Assembly: GCF_033439725.1 (NCBI RefSeq)
Contig: NW_026944383.1
Coordinates: 3,658,001-3,722,000 of the forward strand
Length of the DNA stretch: 64,000 nt
Direction: 5' to 3'
DNA from: Neurospora tetraspora
Lineage: Eukaryota; Ascomycota; Sordariomycetes; Sordariales; Sordariaceae
Positions 23,741 through 34,393 of this stretch are shown here, one piece after another. The notes under the pieces were generated by a model. The model had not been told where the DNA came from and ran no database searches. It saw nothing but the letters and a program-made list of their open reading frames with translations. The translations under genes were made by a program, and so were the position numbers. Within the stretch, counting starts at the first letter, position 1, and each line of letters opens with the position of its first letter.

Positions 23741-24255
23741 GTATACTATGTAATTTCGAACTAGTAAGTTTAATTCTATTAATGTTTTGAAGGTGGTCGA
23801 TTACTTAGGGTCCTAGGTAGCCGAATTGTAAATACTATATTTTTATTAATTATTTAGAAGGGCGCTTTATATAGGAGTTAATTTTATAATGGCGCGTTAC
23901 GAACGAGGCTTTGGTAAGTAAAAGTAGGATAGTTTTAATAACTATTTAATTATAAATAGTATTTAAATAATAAAAGAATCAATTATTAGACTTCCTTAAA
24001 TAATTATTTAGTAGTCGATAATCCTAGTAGAAACCCTACCTTTATAATTGGAAATAGGAGACGAAATTAATAGCGAAGTTAGGGTAAAAGGCGACCTCCT
24101 TTAACTGTAGCTTTAAGGGACCGTTCTTACCCTTAATAATAATATTAACCTCCTTAAACCCTTTAATTGCTACTTAGGTATCGCTAACCTATAAAGAATT
24201 ATCCGGATTAATATAATAAAAGTAAAGGAAACGAATAATTTTATTAAATACGTAA

Positions 24256-24533
24256 TGTTATGGGGCTAGAGCCTAGGGGTTAAGCTTGGCTATTGCTAAG
24301 CTGTATGCTGCCTTATCAATAGGGTCCCTATCTTATCAATAGGGATGTGAGCCTTCGAGTTGGCTAAACCCACATACTTGCCTAGCCTGTACAGTCTTGG
24401 CACTGGTTGTATAAAACCTTCTTTTGACTATACCCTTCTAATATAATCTTTCCTCTTTTTCTTTCCTTATTAAATATAGCATTTCAACCTTATATGACTA
24501 CTCGCTATACCTTACTCTTACAGACCCATTACA
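24256..24533 (+). repeat. 5' LTR of the nested element
   Basis: 278 bp with TG...CA ends. By hand alignment it differs from its partner at 39 positions, 37 of them transitions. In its right (inner) part it mostly has the A/T form. Confidence 0.92.
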
Positions 24534-25883
24534 TTATATTTGACCCTCTTTTTCAATACTCCAGTGTATCTACTATTCTCTCGTAGGCACACCCAAAGAA
24601 TCTCCCTCTCCGTGCTACCTCCTATCTCTTAACAATAGTACCCCTTCCTCTACGTCTTTCGTATCGCCTCCCTTTCGCTGGTATGCTTAAAGAGTTTTTA
24701 CCGCTCTTACGATCCCTAACGATATTCTTCTCATTCGATTTGCCCCGTTCGTTTACGATCTACCCTAATCTCAACCGCTACTGCCCGAACTCCCGTCCCT
24801 CTTAATAATAGTACTAATTTTCTCTAAAATTTCGAGCGTTTAAGCCTCTATGTAGATAGATTCGCCTTCTATAATATAGGCTCATCGCTTACCTTTCGCT
24901 CGCTATTAAATACTTTAATAGTAATACTTTGTTTTTAGTTTCTATTTTTATTAAGTATACCTGGTTAAAGACGCTCGAAATACCGAATTAGCGTCGCTAG
25001 GAAAACTCTGAGCTCTACTCAAATAAAAAAATAGAGGAGGAGAGAGGGTAATAGTAGTAATAGCTCTAATTCAAGAGTACGCTAATTATACTAAATGAAA
25101 TTAATTTATTATAACCCGGTTAGGGGCCTAGGCGGTTACGCCGGTAGTAGCCAAGAGGAGGAGTTCTTAGATTGAATAAAGACGAGAAGGTCTACCTTAA
25201 TAAAACTACGGTAGAGGGAAGTTTATTATATTTGTAAAGGAGGGACCGCTAATAGTTATTTTAAGCATGTAATCTACTAGCTAGACGTATAATTAGTTTT
25301 AATTCTACCCTTTTTTATATATAGTTAGTTGAAGGCTAGTGTTTACTTTAATTATATAGCCGTTAGGAGGCGAGGCGAAACGTTATATTTCGTAAATATA
25401 AGGATTTTATTAAGGTCGTTCCCTAGCAAGGGAATTATACGGAAATATAGTTACGGTAGTAATAATAGTTGCTACCAGTAAGAGAAGTAGAGCGATACGA
25501 AATATTAGGTGATTATTTTAATATTGACTGTTTGCGTATAGATTTGCTTGGTAGAAGAGGGCCCCGGATAGGCAAGGTATAAATATATTCTTTGATTTAG
25601 TTTTGGTTCCCGTATATTAGGAAGTAGCTCTATAAGGGTAGGTATTTGGTAGGGTACTGCCGATTCGGATAGTAAGCAAGTAGTCGTATAGCGTTTATTT
25701 AGGGGCTTAATATAAATACTTTTCTTAGTATTATTAATTTCTTCCCCGTTCTAAATATTAGGTTGGGAGCGGTTATTAATAGATTTCGTTATTTTTATAT
25801 AATTAGCTACTCAATACTTTGTGCGGTGGACTACATTCCTTAGAGGGGTAGACCGAGCTTCCTAAGGGGGAGTAGGGGGGTAA

Positions 25884-26161
25884 TGTTATAGGGCTAGAGC
25901 CTAGGGGTTAAATTTGGCTATTACTAAACTATATCCTACCTTATCAATAGGGTCCCTACCTTATCGATAAGGATGCGAGCCTTCTGGTTAGCTAGACCCA
26001 CATGCTTGCCTGGCCCGTGCGGTCTTAACACTGGTTGCACAAAACCTTCTTTCGATTGTACCCTTCTGGTGCAGTCTTTCCTCTCTTTCTTTCCTTGTCA
26101 AATATAGCATTTCAACCTTATATGACTGCTCGCTGTACCTTACTCTTACAGACCCGTTACA
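25884..26161 (+). repeat. 3' LTR of the nested element
   Basis: 278 bp, preceded by the polypurine tract and followed by CGTAA. The left (inner) part is mutated toward A/T while the right part keeps the G/C forms, the reverse of its partner. Confidence 0.92.
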
Positions 26162-27519
26162 CGTAAAGAGAACTATTAGAATCGAATATTACTAAGTTCT
26201 TAAGAGGGTAAGTCTCGTCCCTAATTTAATATACCTCGCTAATTTAAAAGGTTACTTTATAAATAAAATCATAAATTATAATAGGTAATTATATATTCTC
26301 CTCCTTCTTAAGAGCCTTTTCTTCATTGTTATTTTCAGCTGCGATTCTTATAATCTCTTTAATAAGTTTGGGATCTTTCGCGAAGTTAACTTTAATAATA
26401 TATTAAATAGAAAAGAATAGCCTCGCGATATATTTCGATTTTACACTTAAATTAATATATTAATAATCTTCTAAGGAATACAATCCTCTCTTGTATACTT
26501 TATATATAAAGATATTAAACTTCTTATATAATTGAATTTCAGTCTTATTTAATTAGAATTTCCTTTTTCCTCTAAAATTCTTAGGCTTTTTATTATTCTT
26601 ACCTTTTTAACGAGCGTCCTTATTGTTAGCAATTTCATTTTAGCTTTCGCTATTATATTTCCAATTATTATATTCGATATTAATTTCGCTAATATTAAAA
26701 GCGTTGCAATATCCTCCCTTTCCGGTAGCGACCCTACGTTTAGTAGTATAGATATTATATTTTTTAAAATCTTTATAAATGTTTATATATTTAAATATAC
26801 TGTTAATTAATTTTTTTATTAAATTTCTAAGTACTTTTATACTATTTAAAACGTATAATTCTAATTACGTTAACGAAATCGATATATAAGGAGCTAGTAA
26901 TCTTAATTGCCCCTACTCTTATAGTTTATTTATTATTTATAATAGTAAATTAAATGTAAAACCAATTAATTTAACTTTTAAGTTTCTTCGTTAGGATAGT
27001 AACGGCTTTATAATATTATTTCCTAGCTTTAATCTATTTATCGACGGCCTTATAATTAATTATATTTTTAAAATTCTAATACTATTTATTAATTTACTAC
27101 TCCTCCTTTATAGCGTTATTTTATAGTTTGTAGCTAATTAACGATTTTATTTAAATACGTACGGCCTTATTACTAATTTTAAATTCCTTCCAATCCTTTT
27201 TCTTATTAGGGTAGAGCGTAAATTCTAATTTAAGGAGTTATTTATTAATTAAATCTTCTTCGTTAGTAAAGGTATTGAATAGGATTTCGTCTCTAATATA
27301 ATATTTAATAGGTACCTCCCGGGATTCCTTAATTTAATTAACGACGGTACAAACGGTTATTCTATTATTAAAAAGGATAAATTCCGCTTTAGCCTCCTTA
27401 ATGTAGGTTCTAACTATCTTCGTAATAGGATAATAGTTAGGATAAAGTTATTTCGGTACGGTAGGCTTTTCGATAGTACTTTAAAACTAATTTTTAAATA
27501 CGTTTGAATTGTACTTTAA

Positions 27520-27612
27520 TTAGAGTATAGGCTCCCAGCGGATCCAATTATTACTATCTTTCAAGTAGGTAACATTCTCCTTAGTATCGTTAATAGGCTT
27601 TGAGAGAGACAT
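27520..27612 (-). pseudogene. Copia gag N-terminal relic
   Basis: An ATG at 27612 (minus strand), 78 bp inside the 5' LTR, opens a 30-codon frame starting MSLSKPINDTKENV and containing WIRWEPIL before a stop at a former CAA/CAG or TGG position. Position and composition fit the start of a copia gag. Further gag-like sequence continues downstream in broken frames. Confidence 0.65.
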
Positions 27613-27690
27613 CGTATTGTTCTCATATTATTTATTACTAATTCGTAATACTAATTATTATATTAATAGGGCGCGTATTAGATTATTAAT

Positions 27691-27868
27691 TATTAGATTT
27701 ATTGGTGTAATCTAGTTGATTGATTCTGTGTGTTTGATTCGAGCGCTCTGCTCTAGAAGGTCTGGGGGTTCTGGGGGTAACCCATATTTGCCAAGACCTG
27801 TAAATCAGGTGGCTGGGACTCTGGCATCTAACCCATATCTGGGTAGAATGCTACCCTGGAATCTGACA
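27691..27868 (-). repeat. 5' LTR of the outer copia element
   Basis: 178 bp, the same length as its partner. The end next to the interior is mutated (TATTAGATT where the partner has TGTCAGATT), while the outer half is unmutated. It is followed by ACAGG, matching the duplication before the left LTR. Confidence 0.93.
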
Positions 27869-28340
27869 ACAGGCCTCTGAGTGCCAGGCACAGAGTGACA
27901 ACGAGCACCACATCCAGCTGAGTGCCGCATGGCAAGTGGCACTGGGAGTCGGCGCCGAAAAGTCCTCTTTTCCCAGCGGCAGGGACTGGCCAATGAAGTC
28001 AACGAACTCGTGGAAGGAAGCCAATTTAGCTCATCGGCTGTGTCCACTGCCCTTGGAAGGGACCATCAGTTCATTCAAAAGGGCCCGTTCCCACATCCTT
28101 CCCCAGTTTATGTCGCTCTCTCGATCTTCCTGCTTTCTTTCCCCTTCAACCACCGCTATCCCAGCAATCATCACACTCCTTTGCTTGTCGCTCCGGCTTC
28201 AGCCCCACGCTCATTTACAGCACATCACAATTATCAACGAGTGAGAATCCCGAGGATCTACTCTTACCCACGTCCTTCGACACTTTCAAGGCCGGCCTCA
28301 TCGAAACAGCTCAACAGCCTTACAAACAAACATCTTCAAA
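27869..28340. other. Promoter region of the GPI-anchored protein gene
   Basis: 472 bp between the end of the retrotransposon (with its ACAGG duplication at 27869-27873) and the next ATG. It contains a CT-rich stretch (about 28125-28210) that probably marks the transcription start. Base composition returns to normal within a few bases of the LTR. Confidence 0.55.
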
Positions 28341-28859
28341 ATGCAGATCAAGAGCATCATCACCGTCCTGGCTACTGGCCTCTCTCTGGTTGCCGCCCAG
28401 GAAGCTGCCGACTCCACCATTCTCTCCACTGCCACCATGACTTTGACCGTCACCATCACCTCCTGCAACCCTACCGTCTCCAACTGCCCCGGCAACGCTC
28501 CTGCTACTAGCACCAGCACCAGCACCAGCTCCATCGAGATTTCCAGCGTCGTCCTCACCACCTCGTCGGCCGCCCCGGTTGAGACCACCTCTTCCAGCTC
28601 GATCGTCGTCATCCCCAGCACCAGCTCTTCGTCTACTCTGTCCTGGTCCTTCCCCCAGGTCAACTCGACCACTCTCGCTGGTCCTACCGCCAGCCAGCCT
28701 CTCACCTCGGTCTTCATCACCCAGACCCAGAGCCCGGTTGTCACTGCCAGCCAGCCCGCTGGTCCTTCTTCCCCCGTTACCGCTGGTGCTGCTGGCCTTG
28801 CCGCCCAGTCTGGACTTTTGATGTCCGTCTTGGCCTTGGGCGCCGCTCTCTTGGCTTAA
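28341..28859 (+). CDS. Small Ser/Thr-rich GPI-anchored cell-surface protein
   Basis: A single exon of 172 residues. An N-terminal signal peptide (IITVLATGLSLVAAQ, cleavage near residue 20) is followed by a short TVTITSCNPTVSNCPG segment, whose two cysteines recur in many fungal GPI cell-wall proteins. A long Ser/Thr/Pro/Val-rich region should be heavily O-glycosylated. The C-terminus has a small-residue omega region (TAGAAG) and a hydrophobic tail (LLMSVLALGAALLA), the GPI-attachment signal. Codon use is strongly C-ending, suggesting high expression. Exact function is unknown. Its promoter lies within 470 bp of the dead retrotransposon. Confidence 0.88.
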   Translation: MQIKSIITVLATGLSLVAAQEAADSTILSTATMTLTVTITSCNPTVSNCPGNAPATSTSTSTSSIEISSVVLTTSSAAPVETTSSSSIVVIPSTSSSSTLSWSFPQVNSTTLAGPTASQPLTSVFITQTQSPVVTASQPAGPSSPVTAGAAGLAAQSGLLMSVLALGAALLA

Positions 28860-31800
28860 ATGTCGTGATCTAGCCTTGTGACTGGGTCATGTACATACGA
28901 GACCATCTGTTGCATACTTCATCATCACCATCATCTACGCCGCCATTAACTGGAGCATATTAACGACCGCATCCGACTTTCTTTCTTTTCTGGTGCTACT
29001 TTCGACTTTCGATTCTGACTACTCACGGATGATACCCGTATCTTTGATTCTTGAACAACAATGGGGGTGTTACATGGCTTGGGGCTCTTTGGCGGGGAAA
29101 GATTTCTTTGTTTGATACCACCAACCGGGCAAACTAAAAACCTTTTTATATTTTCCTTTATCCTCAAACTTTGTTCATTGGGGCTACTGGTCGGCATATT
29201 CTTAGAAAGGTTTTAGAAACAGGGAACTCGGCACCAGGGGCTCATTGGTTTTGGACCTAAGCCAACGGCGTCGGGGTGGAAAAAAGGGTGGTATATAGAG
29301 AAAGGTTTTATGTCGCATGCGATATGTGCCGCCGAAATGGAATGGGATATAAGTCAATAACTGAATGATCCTCCCGTGTCCCGTGTTACGATGTTGCGAT
29401 AAACACTCTTCCCGACTGACGTAACTAGTCTCTGCCTCTTGTTTCATGTGGTAATATCGTGTCCAGCCCTATCGTGGAGGAAATACCGATGGACGCTTGG
29501 ATTTTGAAACCTTGTCTCAATGCAATCCCCCCTCCCTCCCCATCATGGAGTCAGCTCGTCACGGGTAGTGATAATCTCACAGACGTAGGAACGCGGGTGA
29601 CTCCGCCCACGAGATGGAAACTAACGTCGTCGATCGTTCTTTCGTGTCTATCCGATCAGCCTCAGTGTGGATATTACATACACGGACGACGCCGCTTTCA
29701 ACCTCAGCTATCTGTACATTGTCTGACGCCGATTGCTCTCGAGTTCTTCTGCAAGACTTCTTTCCGTCTACTCAAGTCTTTCCACAAATTCCATCTCGTT
29801 GTATCATTCCGATGGACGACCAGGAGAACCCCCGCGTCTAACATATTCTCCCCGTTCTCCGTCGTTGTCTACTCTGTAGCTTTCGATTCTCGTCCATCAC
29901 TCGCGTCTGATCGTTCATAACTATCGCCAGTATAGTGCTGTGGTTAAGGACTGTATTGAGAAGTCGTGATGGACTTCGGCGCTCTCAAAATTCCCGACAG
30001 TGCAGTCCCCCCCCCCCCCCCTCTCTCTCTCTCTCTCCATGTCGTCTCAACAGTTTCCCTTCACACAGTTCGCGCATAGACTCTGGGTCCCCGGAACGAC
30101 CGCCCTGCACCCGTGTGTCGCATAGTGATCACAGGGCTTGTCGGCCATGCTTGTTTTAGGTTCTTGCTTTTCTTTTTTCTTGTTTCTCCACCATCAGCAT
30201 TTATCGCCAATACTTCTGACGAAGAACGTACCTGTTCCGATTTTTGCTGTTGTGACTTCGCGCACAAAGCGGCCACTGGTTGCCGAAGAATGGGGAGGAA
30301 AGCTGCGAGAGTTTGTTGAAGACGAAGAGAGCGAGTGACGAAGGTGTGACCAGTAGTATATGCCGTTGAGACGATGAAGTCGTACGCACTTGTTTCAAGC
30401 AGCCAGGGCCAGTATCAACTACGTACATTACACGCACGAACAAGAGGGAGAGGGAGTTCGGGACTCTTATACTTTGTTGCTCCCATCAACATTTGACCCT
30501 TGATCCGAGCATGTATGACCTTGTCCAACATGGCATGGGCTACAGAATGGAGGGTACCGAAGCTGTGGTTCGCTGACATACGCTATCTGTTGTACCACGT
30601 TCTATTGTTGCTGTTGCTGTTTCTGTTGTTGTATGCTCGCAGGAAACGCATGTCTCATGATCAGGGGGAATGGGAGGTGTGACGGGTAAACAATTCCAGA
30701 CTTCCGATTCGGTGACCCAGGGTGACCCAGGGTAGTGTTAAAACAACTTTGACATGCAGTCAAGGGGGTGCTTCACTACACTAGTTAGACTAGGTCGGCG
30801 TCGGTAGGGTAGGTAGTCTAAAACCTCGTCAACATCCAGGTGAGTGTTACTATAAAAGTATGCATTGCATGCCTCAGTTCTCTTCTGGATCGGATGCAGA
30901 GCACATAGATGTGCTCTGATGATGGGATGTTACATCCTCTAGGCGGTGTAGAACTGTAGATATGGCAATTGACGCTTTTGGAGGTTGGGATTGGCCAATA
31001 GGTTTATCCTTACCTTGCCTACCCTACCTCCCATGGCCATATGTATTCCGGGGCTTTTGGAGCTATACACCATCTTTCACCGAACTTCGATCAATGGGTT
31101 GCTATAAATGTCACATTGATATGGTCACATTTTGAGTACACACCGGCACGAACGACATGTCGAAACGCTGGAGCGGCGAACGATGTACCTCCACAGCCCA
31201 TTCTTTCCAAAGGTAACCAACCCTCAGTCGTCTTTCTGATGACGGTCGGTCGGTCGTACAATTGCTGTAGACACAAGCGTTTTTGGTGTTCTTTCCGCCG
31301 CTGAAATCTTGTCGCAAAAGACCCCGATCAGGTAGCTGTAGTCTGAGAGAACAACTAACGAGTTTGACACCTCTACGCGGCATCGGAAACGCGGACGCTT
31401 GACTGGGTACCTCCGTGTGCGGTAACGCAGATGAATGTTCGACGATTCGATGATCTATTCAGCTTCAGTTCTCAAGTAGATGTGAGGGAGTATTGTGAGA
31501 TAAATTGGCGAGGATGTTGATGGTCGGTTGAACTTGAGTAGGCAAGAACCCCCACTGGGGGACGCCTTCCAGGCGATATGGCGTCGGAAGCCGGGATGGG
31601 GCCCCGGCGTTCGCTCTTTCCCTGAGAGGAGACAAAAAGAAATGGATTTGAAGGATAGGTAAGAGCACAGGACTTGGCGCCTCTCTGCTAAGGAAGGAGG
31701 CCATTCAAACACCCTTGGGGACGACTGCCTCAAGAGTTACCACGACCGATTGGTCTTTCAGGGCTGATCCTTAACATCAAGAAACTGACTGCCGATCACG

Positions 31801-32013
31801 GGTGAGATGCCCTGGGAAGAAATGAGCCCAACACTGTATTATTTACCTATTTGTTCCATCCCAGAAAGAACACTTTTACACTCTACGTTACCCGCTGGGT
31901 AGCCGTACCTCTCTGTCCAGGGACCAGAATGAATCCCTCTTAGATGGCCCTCCCTCCGCTCAAGGATCCCCTCCCTGCGTCCCACTCTCGTAGGTAGTCA
32001 TGAACCATCCAAT
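28860..32013. other. Gene-poor stretch with a microsatellite and an inverted repeat
   Basis: 3.15 kb without a supported protein gene. It contains a C15 run followed by (TC)n at 30007-30038, a tandem GGTGACCCAG pair at 30711-30730, and a TATAAAA box (30851-30857) followed by a perfect 9-bp inverted repeat (30898-30917). Open frames up to about 150 codons occur but look random. Confidence 0.5.
30007..30038. repeat. Poly-C tract plus (TC)n microsatellite
   Basis: Fifteen consecutive C residues, then alternating CT to about 30038. It lies in a gene-free stretch and is likely length-variable. Confidence 0.9.
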
Positions 32014-32627
32014 TTAAGGCTGGCTAGTCCCCTGAAAGTTAACGCTAGTGCTCTTCTGGCCGGCAGCCGCCTTGTCGAGCTCAATGTTCTTGTTAAGCTT
32101 CTTGGTCTCCTCAGCAATCTTGGCCGAGTTGTCCTTACCCCCCTTGGCCTGATCGATCTGCATGGCGAGGGTGAAGAGCTTGAGCTTGAGAACCTTGTTC
32201 TTGATCTTGCCGACCTGGAGCGCCGTGCCGGCCGTGGTCGTGGTGCCGCCGGCGGCCTTGATGGCCTCGTTGAAGCCGCCCGCCTTGGTCTCGGCGTTCT
32301 CGGCCGTCTGGCGCGCGGCTTTGATGATGGCCAGGTCGGCGGCGGAGACGGAGGCTAGGTTGTTTTCGTCGATCTGTTGCGGAAATTCGTTAGATGTGTG
32401 TTGTAGGGAAGGGCCGTTGGTGGAAGGCAAGAAATGTGGAAATGACTTACGGGGAACTTGGCCTGAACTTCCGCCAGGGCGTTACCGCCAACGCCGCTGG
32501 AGACTTGAAACTGGGAGTAGCTTTGGGCAGAAAGGGCCCGCTTGCTTAAGTTGCGGGTGTCAACCTCGCAGGGCGCAGCGAGGACGGAGGTAAGGAGAGT
32601 GAAGACGAAGGCGAGCTTGAACTGCAT
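32014..32627 (-). CDS. Small secreted protein, function unknown
   Basis: Two exons on the minus strand: 32627-32451 and 32373-32014, split by a 77-bp intron (GTAAGT donor, TCTAACG branch, CAACAG acceptor); 178 residues. A signal peptide is clear (MQFKLAFVFTLLTSVLAAP). Only one cysteine follows soon after. The mature part is Ala/Lys-rich and helical: AADLAIIKAARQTAENAETK, then KIKNKVLKLKLFTLAMQ. It ends in a Lys/Asn/Ser-rich tail. It resembles the small conserved secreted proteins found across Sordariomycetes for which I know no biochemical role. It is divergent from the CoA-ligase-like gene across 1.8 kb. Confidence 0.85.
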
Positions 32628-34393
32628 TTTGACTGTAGGAGGAAATAGGGACCGTAGAGGTGGTTTAGAATGAAAGTGTCTGTGGAATGGAACGTAGAGA
32701 ATGTAGAAAGTACAACTAAAAGACAGCACAGCTGTAAGTCGAAAAGAACGTTTAAGTGAAGGGCTTTGAGAGAGAATGAGAATGAACGAAACAATTCGGC
32801 CACCCTCTCGCTGGATGGTCTTGCATCTTATAGAACATGTTCATTGAAACACATTCATCCGTTTGAAGCATTACCCAACCACTGTGATCTACCTTTGAGA
32901 CCCAGCTTCAACTCGAAGCTCCCTCGATTTCCAACATAAGCATGTCTTTCAAAACATGTTTTCCCGAATACGCTCATGGTTTGTAGTAACAGACGCCATC
33001 CAAACCACATGGAAAGGCCGTCCCAAGGGTGAATAACAGGAGAGGGGCTAGGCAAAAGAAAGATCCGGTGCCTTTTTACTGGGTTCTTGTTTCATTCGCA
33101 GTCGGCGGTGTTCCCATGATCCCAACTATACCAGCCTGGTGATATCGGTGCCGGGCGGTTAGAGTTGCCATCGAAGTGACTTTGGATATGGTTGCCCAAT
33201 TGTAAAAGTTGACGATTTCCCCTTGACGATGCCAAGCAATGTTTCGACAATGTCGCACCTTTTTAAACCTTTGTTGACCCCTTCGGTTGCGTTCCGGATT
33301 GCCTCGTAGGGTAGGATTGAATTGCTCCAGCTCGGACGTAGTGAAAGGCAAAACCAAAGCCAATCTCAATCCATGATGGCGCTTCCTGGTCTTTGGAATT
33401 GTCATGGGATTGTTTATAAGTAATCCCTTGGTCCCTCGTATTTGACGGCGGTTGCCCAAACATTGATCGATTTGACCGAGAAACATGAATGAAGCCGGTT
33501 CCAGTCCACGGCACCTGTTTTACTCGCGATCACCCCGACAAGAGCGTGATGGATTTCAGACAGACATCTCTTATATCGCATGGTTAGTGATGATAGCGAA
33601 GCATACAGATGAAGTGTAAGAGGGGAGTGGTGATGCAAGGCGAGGAGGATGACAAAGTGAGTAGGAGGAAGGACTGAGCCAAGAGCCAGAATCTTTACAG
33701 AACGCGCTCCAACGAAACTCAGACCCTTATCAATTGCCAGGCCGATGATTGCATTTTGAATCACATATCGAACACCTGATATCGGAGGAGCGTTGTATTT
33801 TTCACAAAGAAAGAATGAAGGTTGGGGTGGAAATGCATTTCCGTCCGACGGGCCTCGGCACTCCATATTTAACCCCAAGTTTACCCCAACTTCTCGGGAC
33901 GGCAGGGACGGGTCATGCGTCCACCCCCCACAAGGCAAATCTGACTGCACTTCCCCTCATTAACAACCACAGCTTCCAGATCCATCCAATCCCCTCTTTC
34001 TGCCAGAAGCCCGCTGATATCCGATTCGATAACACGGCATCTTGTTTCCCCTTGGGAGCAACAAAATCCGCCGTACTGGACAGGATAAGCATAGAGAAAG
34101 GGAACATGCCAGATAGCTAGCCCGTGATATCCTACCTGTTTGGTTAGTCGACTGCAGCTTGAAGTTTGCTGTTGGTTGCACCCGTCCGCTTTGGCCCCAA
34201 CCTGACCCGGCGGCAAGATCCGAGATGGCTGGCCTTTTAAGATAGATCCATCCCTTCCTTCCTTGGGGAAATATTGGTTGGGCTCTCCCGTCTAGACTCT
34301 TGAAAACAAAGTAGATACCAGAGTGAAAGTTACCTCTAACTGTGTTTGCTCGTCACTCCCCTTCACCTACCAAGCCTCACCCAACCGTTCACG
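32628..34393. other. Intergenic region between divergent genes
   Basis: Shared upstream region of the small secreted protein and the CoA-ligase-like gene. A 178-codon minus-strand frame inside (33414-33950) has no family-like features. No RNA gene or repeat was seen. Confidence 0.55.

Larger units (their letters stand above)
24256..26161 (+). mobile_element. Nested non-autonomous LTR retroelement, RIP-mutated
   Basis: Two direct repeats of exactly 278 bp, 24256-24533 and 25884-26161, both TGTTAT...RTTACA, bound by the 5-bp duplication CGTAA (24251-24255 and 26162-26166). A purine tract (25864-25880, AAGGGGGAGTAGGGGGG) lies just before the right LTR, so the element is on the plus strand. The interior is only 1350 bp, too short for gag-pol, and no reverse transcriptase or integrase remains visible. 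It is either an internally deleted copy or a non-autonomous family. It landed in the outer element between its gag and integrase regions. Confidence 0.92.
20503..27868 (-). mobile_element. Degenerate Ty1/copia LTR retrotransposon, RIP-mutated, with a nested element
   Basis: Direct repeats of 178 bp bound the element: 20503-20680 and 27691-27868. The left copy starts TGTCAGATT and both end AATCTGACA; 5-bp target duplications ACAGG lie outside (20498-20502, 27869-27873). Element orientation is minus: a purine tract (AAGTGAGGGGGTG, minus strand) abuts the left LTR, which is therefore the 3' LTR, and gag begins near the right LTR. Relics occur in the order gag, integrase, reverse transcriptase, RNase H, which is the copia order. 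Removing the inner insertion and its extra duplication leaves about 5.45 kb, a normal copia length. The interior is very AT-rich with CpA/TpG almost absent, and stop codons fill all frames, so it is dead. Confidence 0.93.

Noticed and set aside
29459-29920. 153-codon plus-strand frame in the gene-poor stretch
   Set aside because: No domain, no splice context and random-like composition; frames of this length occur by chance at this GC content.
31041-31304. 87-codon frame downstream of the 30851 TATA box
   Set aside because: Weak composition, no conservation evidence, and it starts nearly 200 bp from the TATA box; kept only as context for the inverted repeat.
33414-33950. 178-codon minus-strand frame between divergent genes
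   Set aside because: Not family-like; lies where two promoters are expected.
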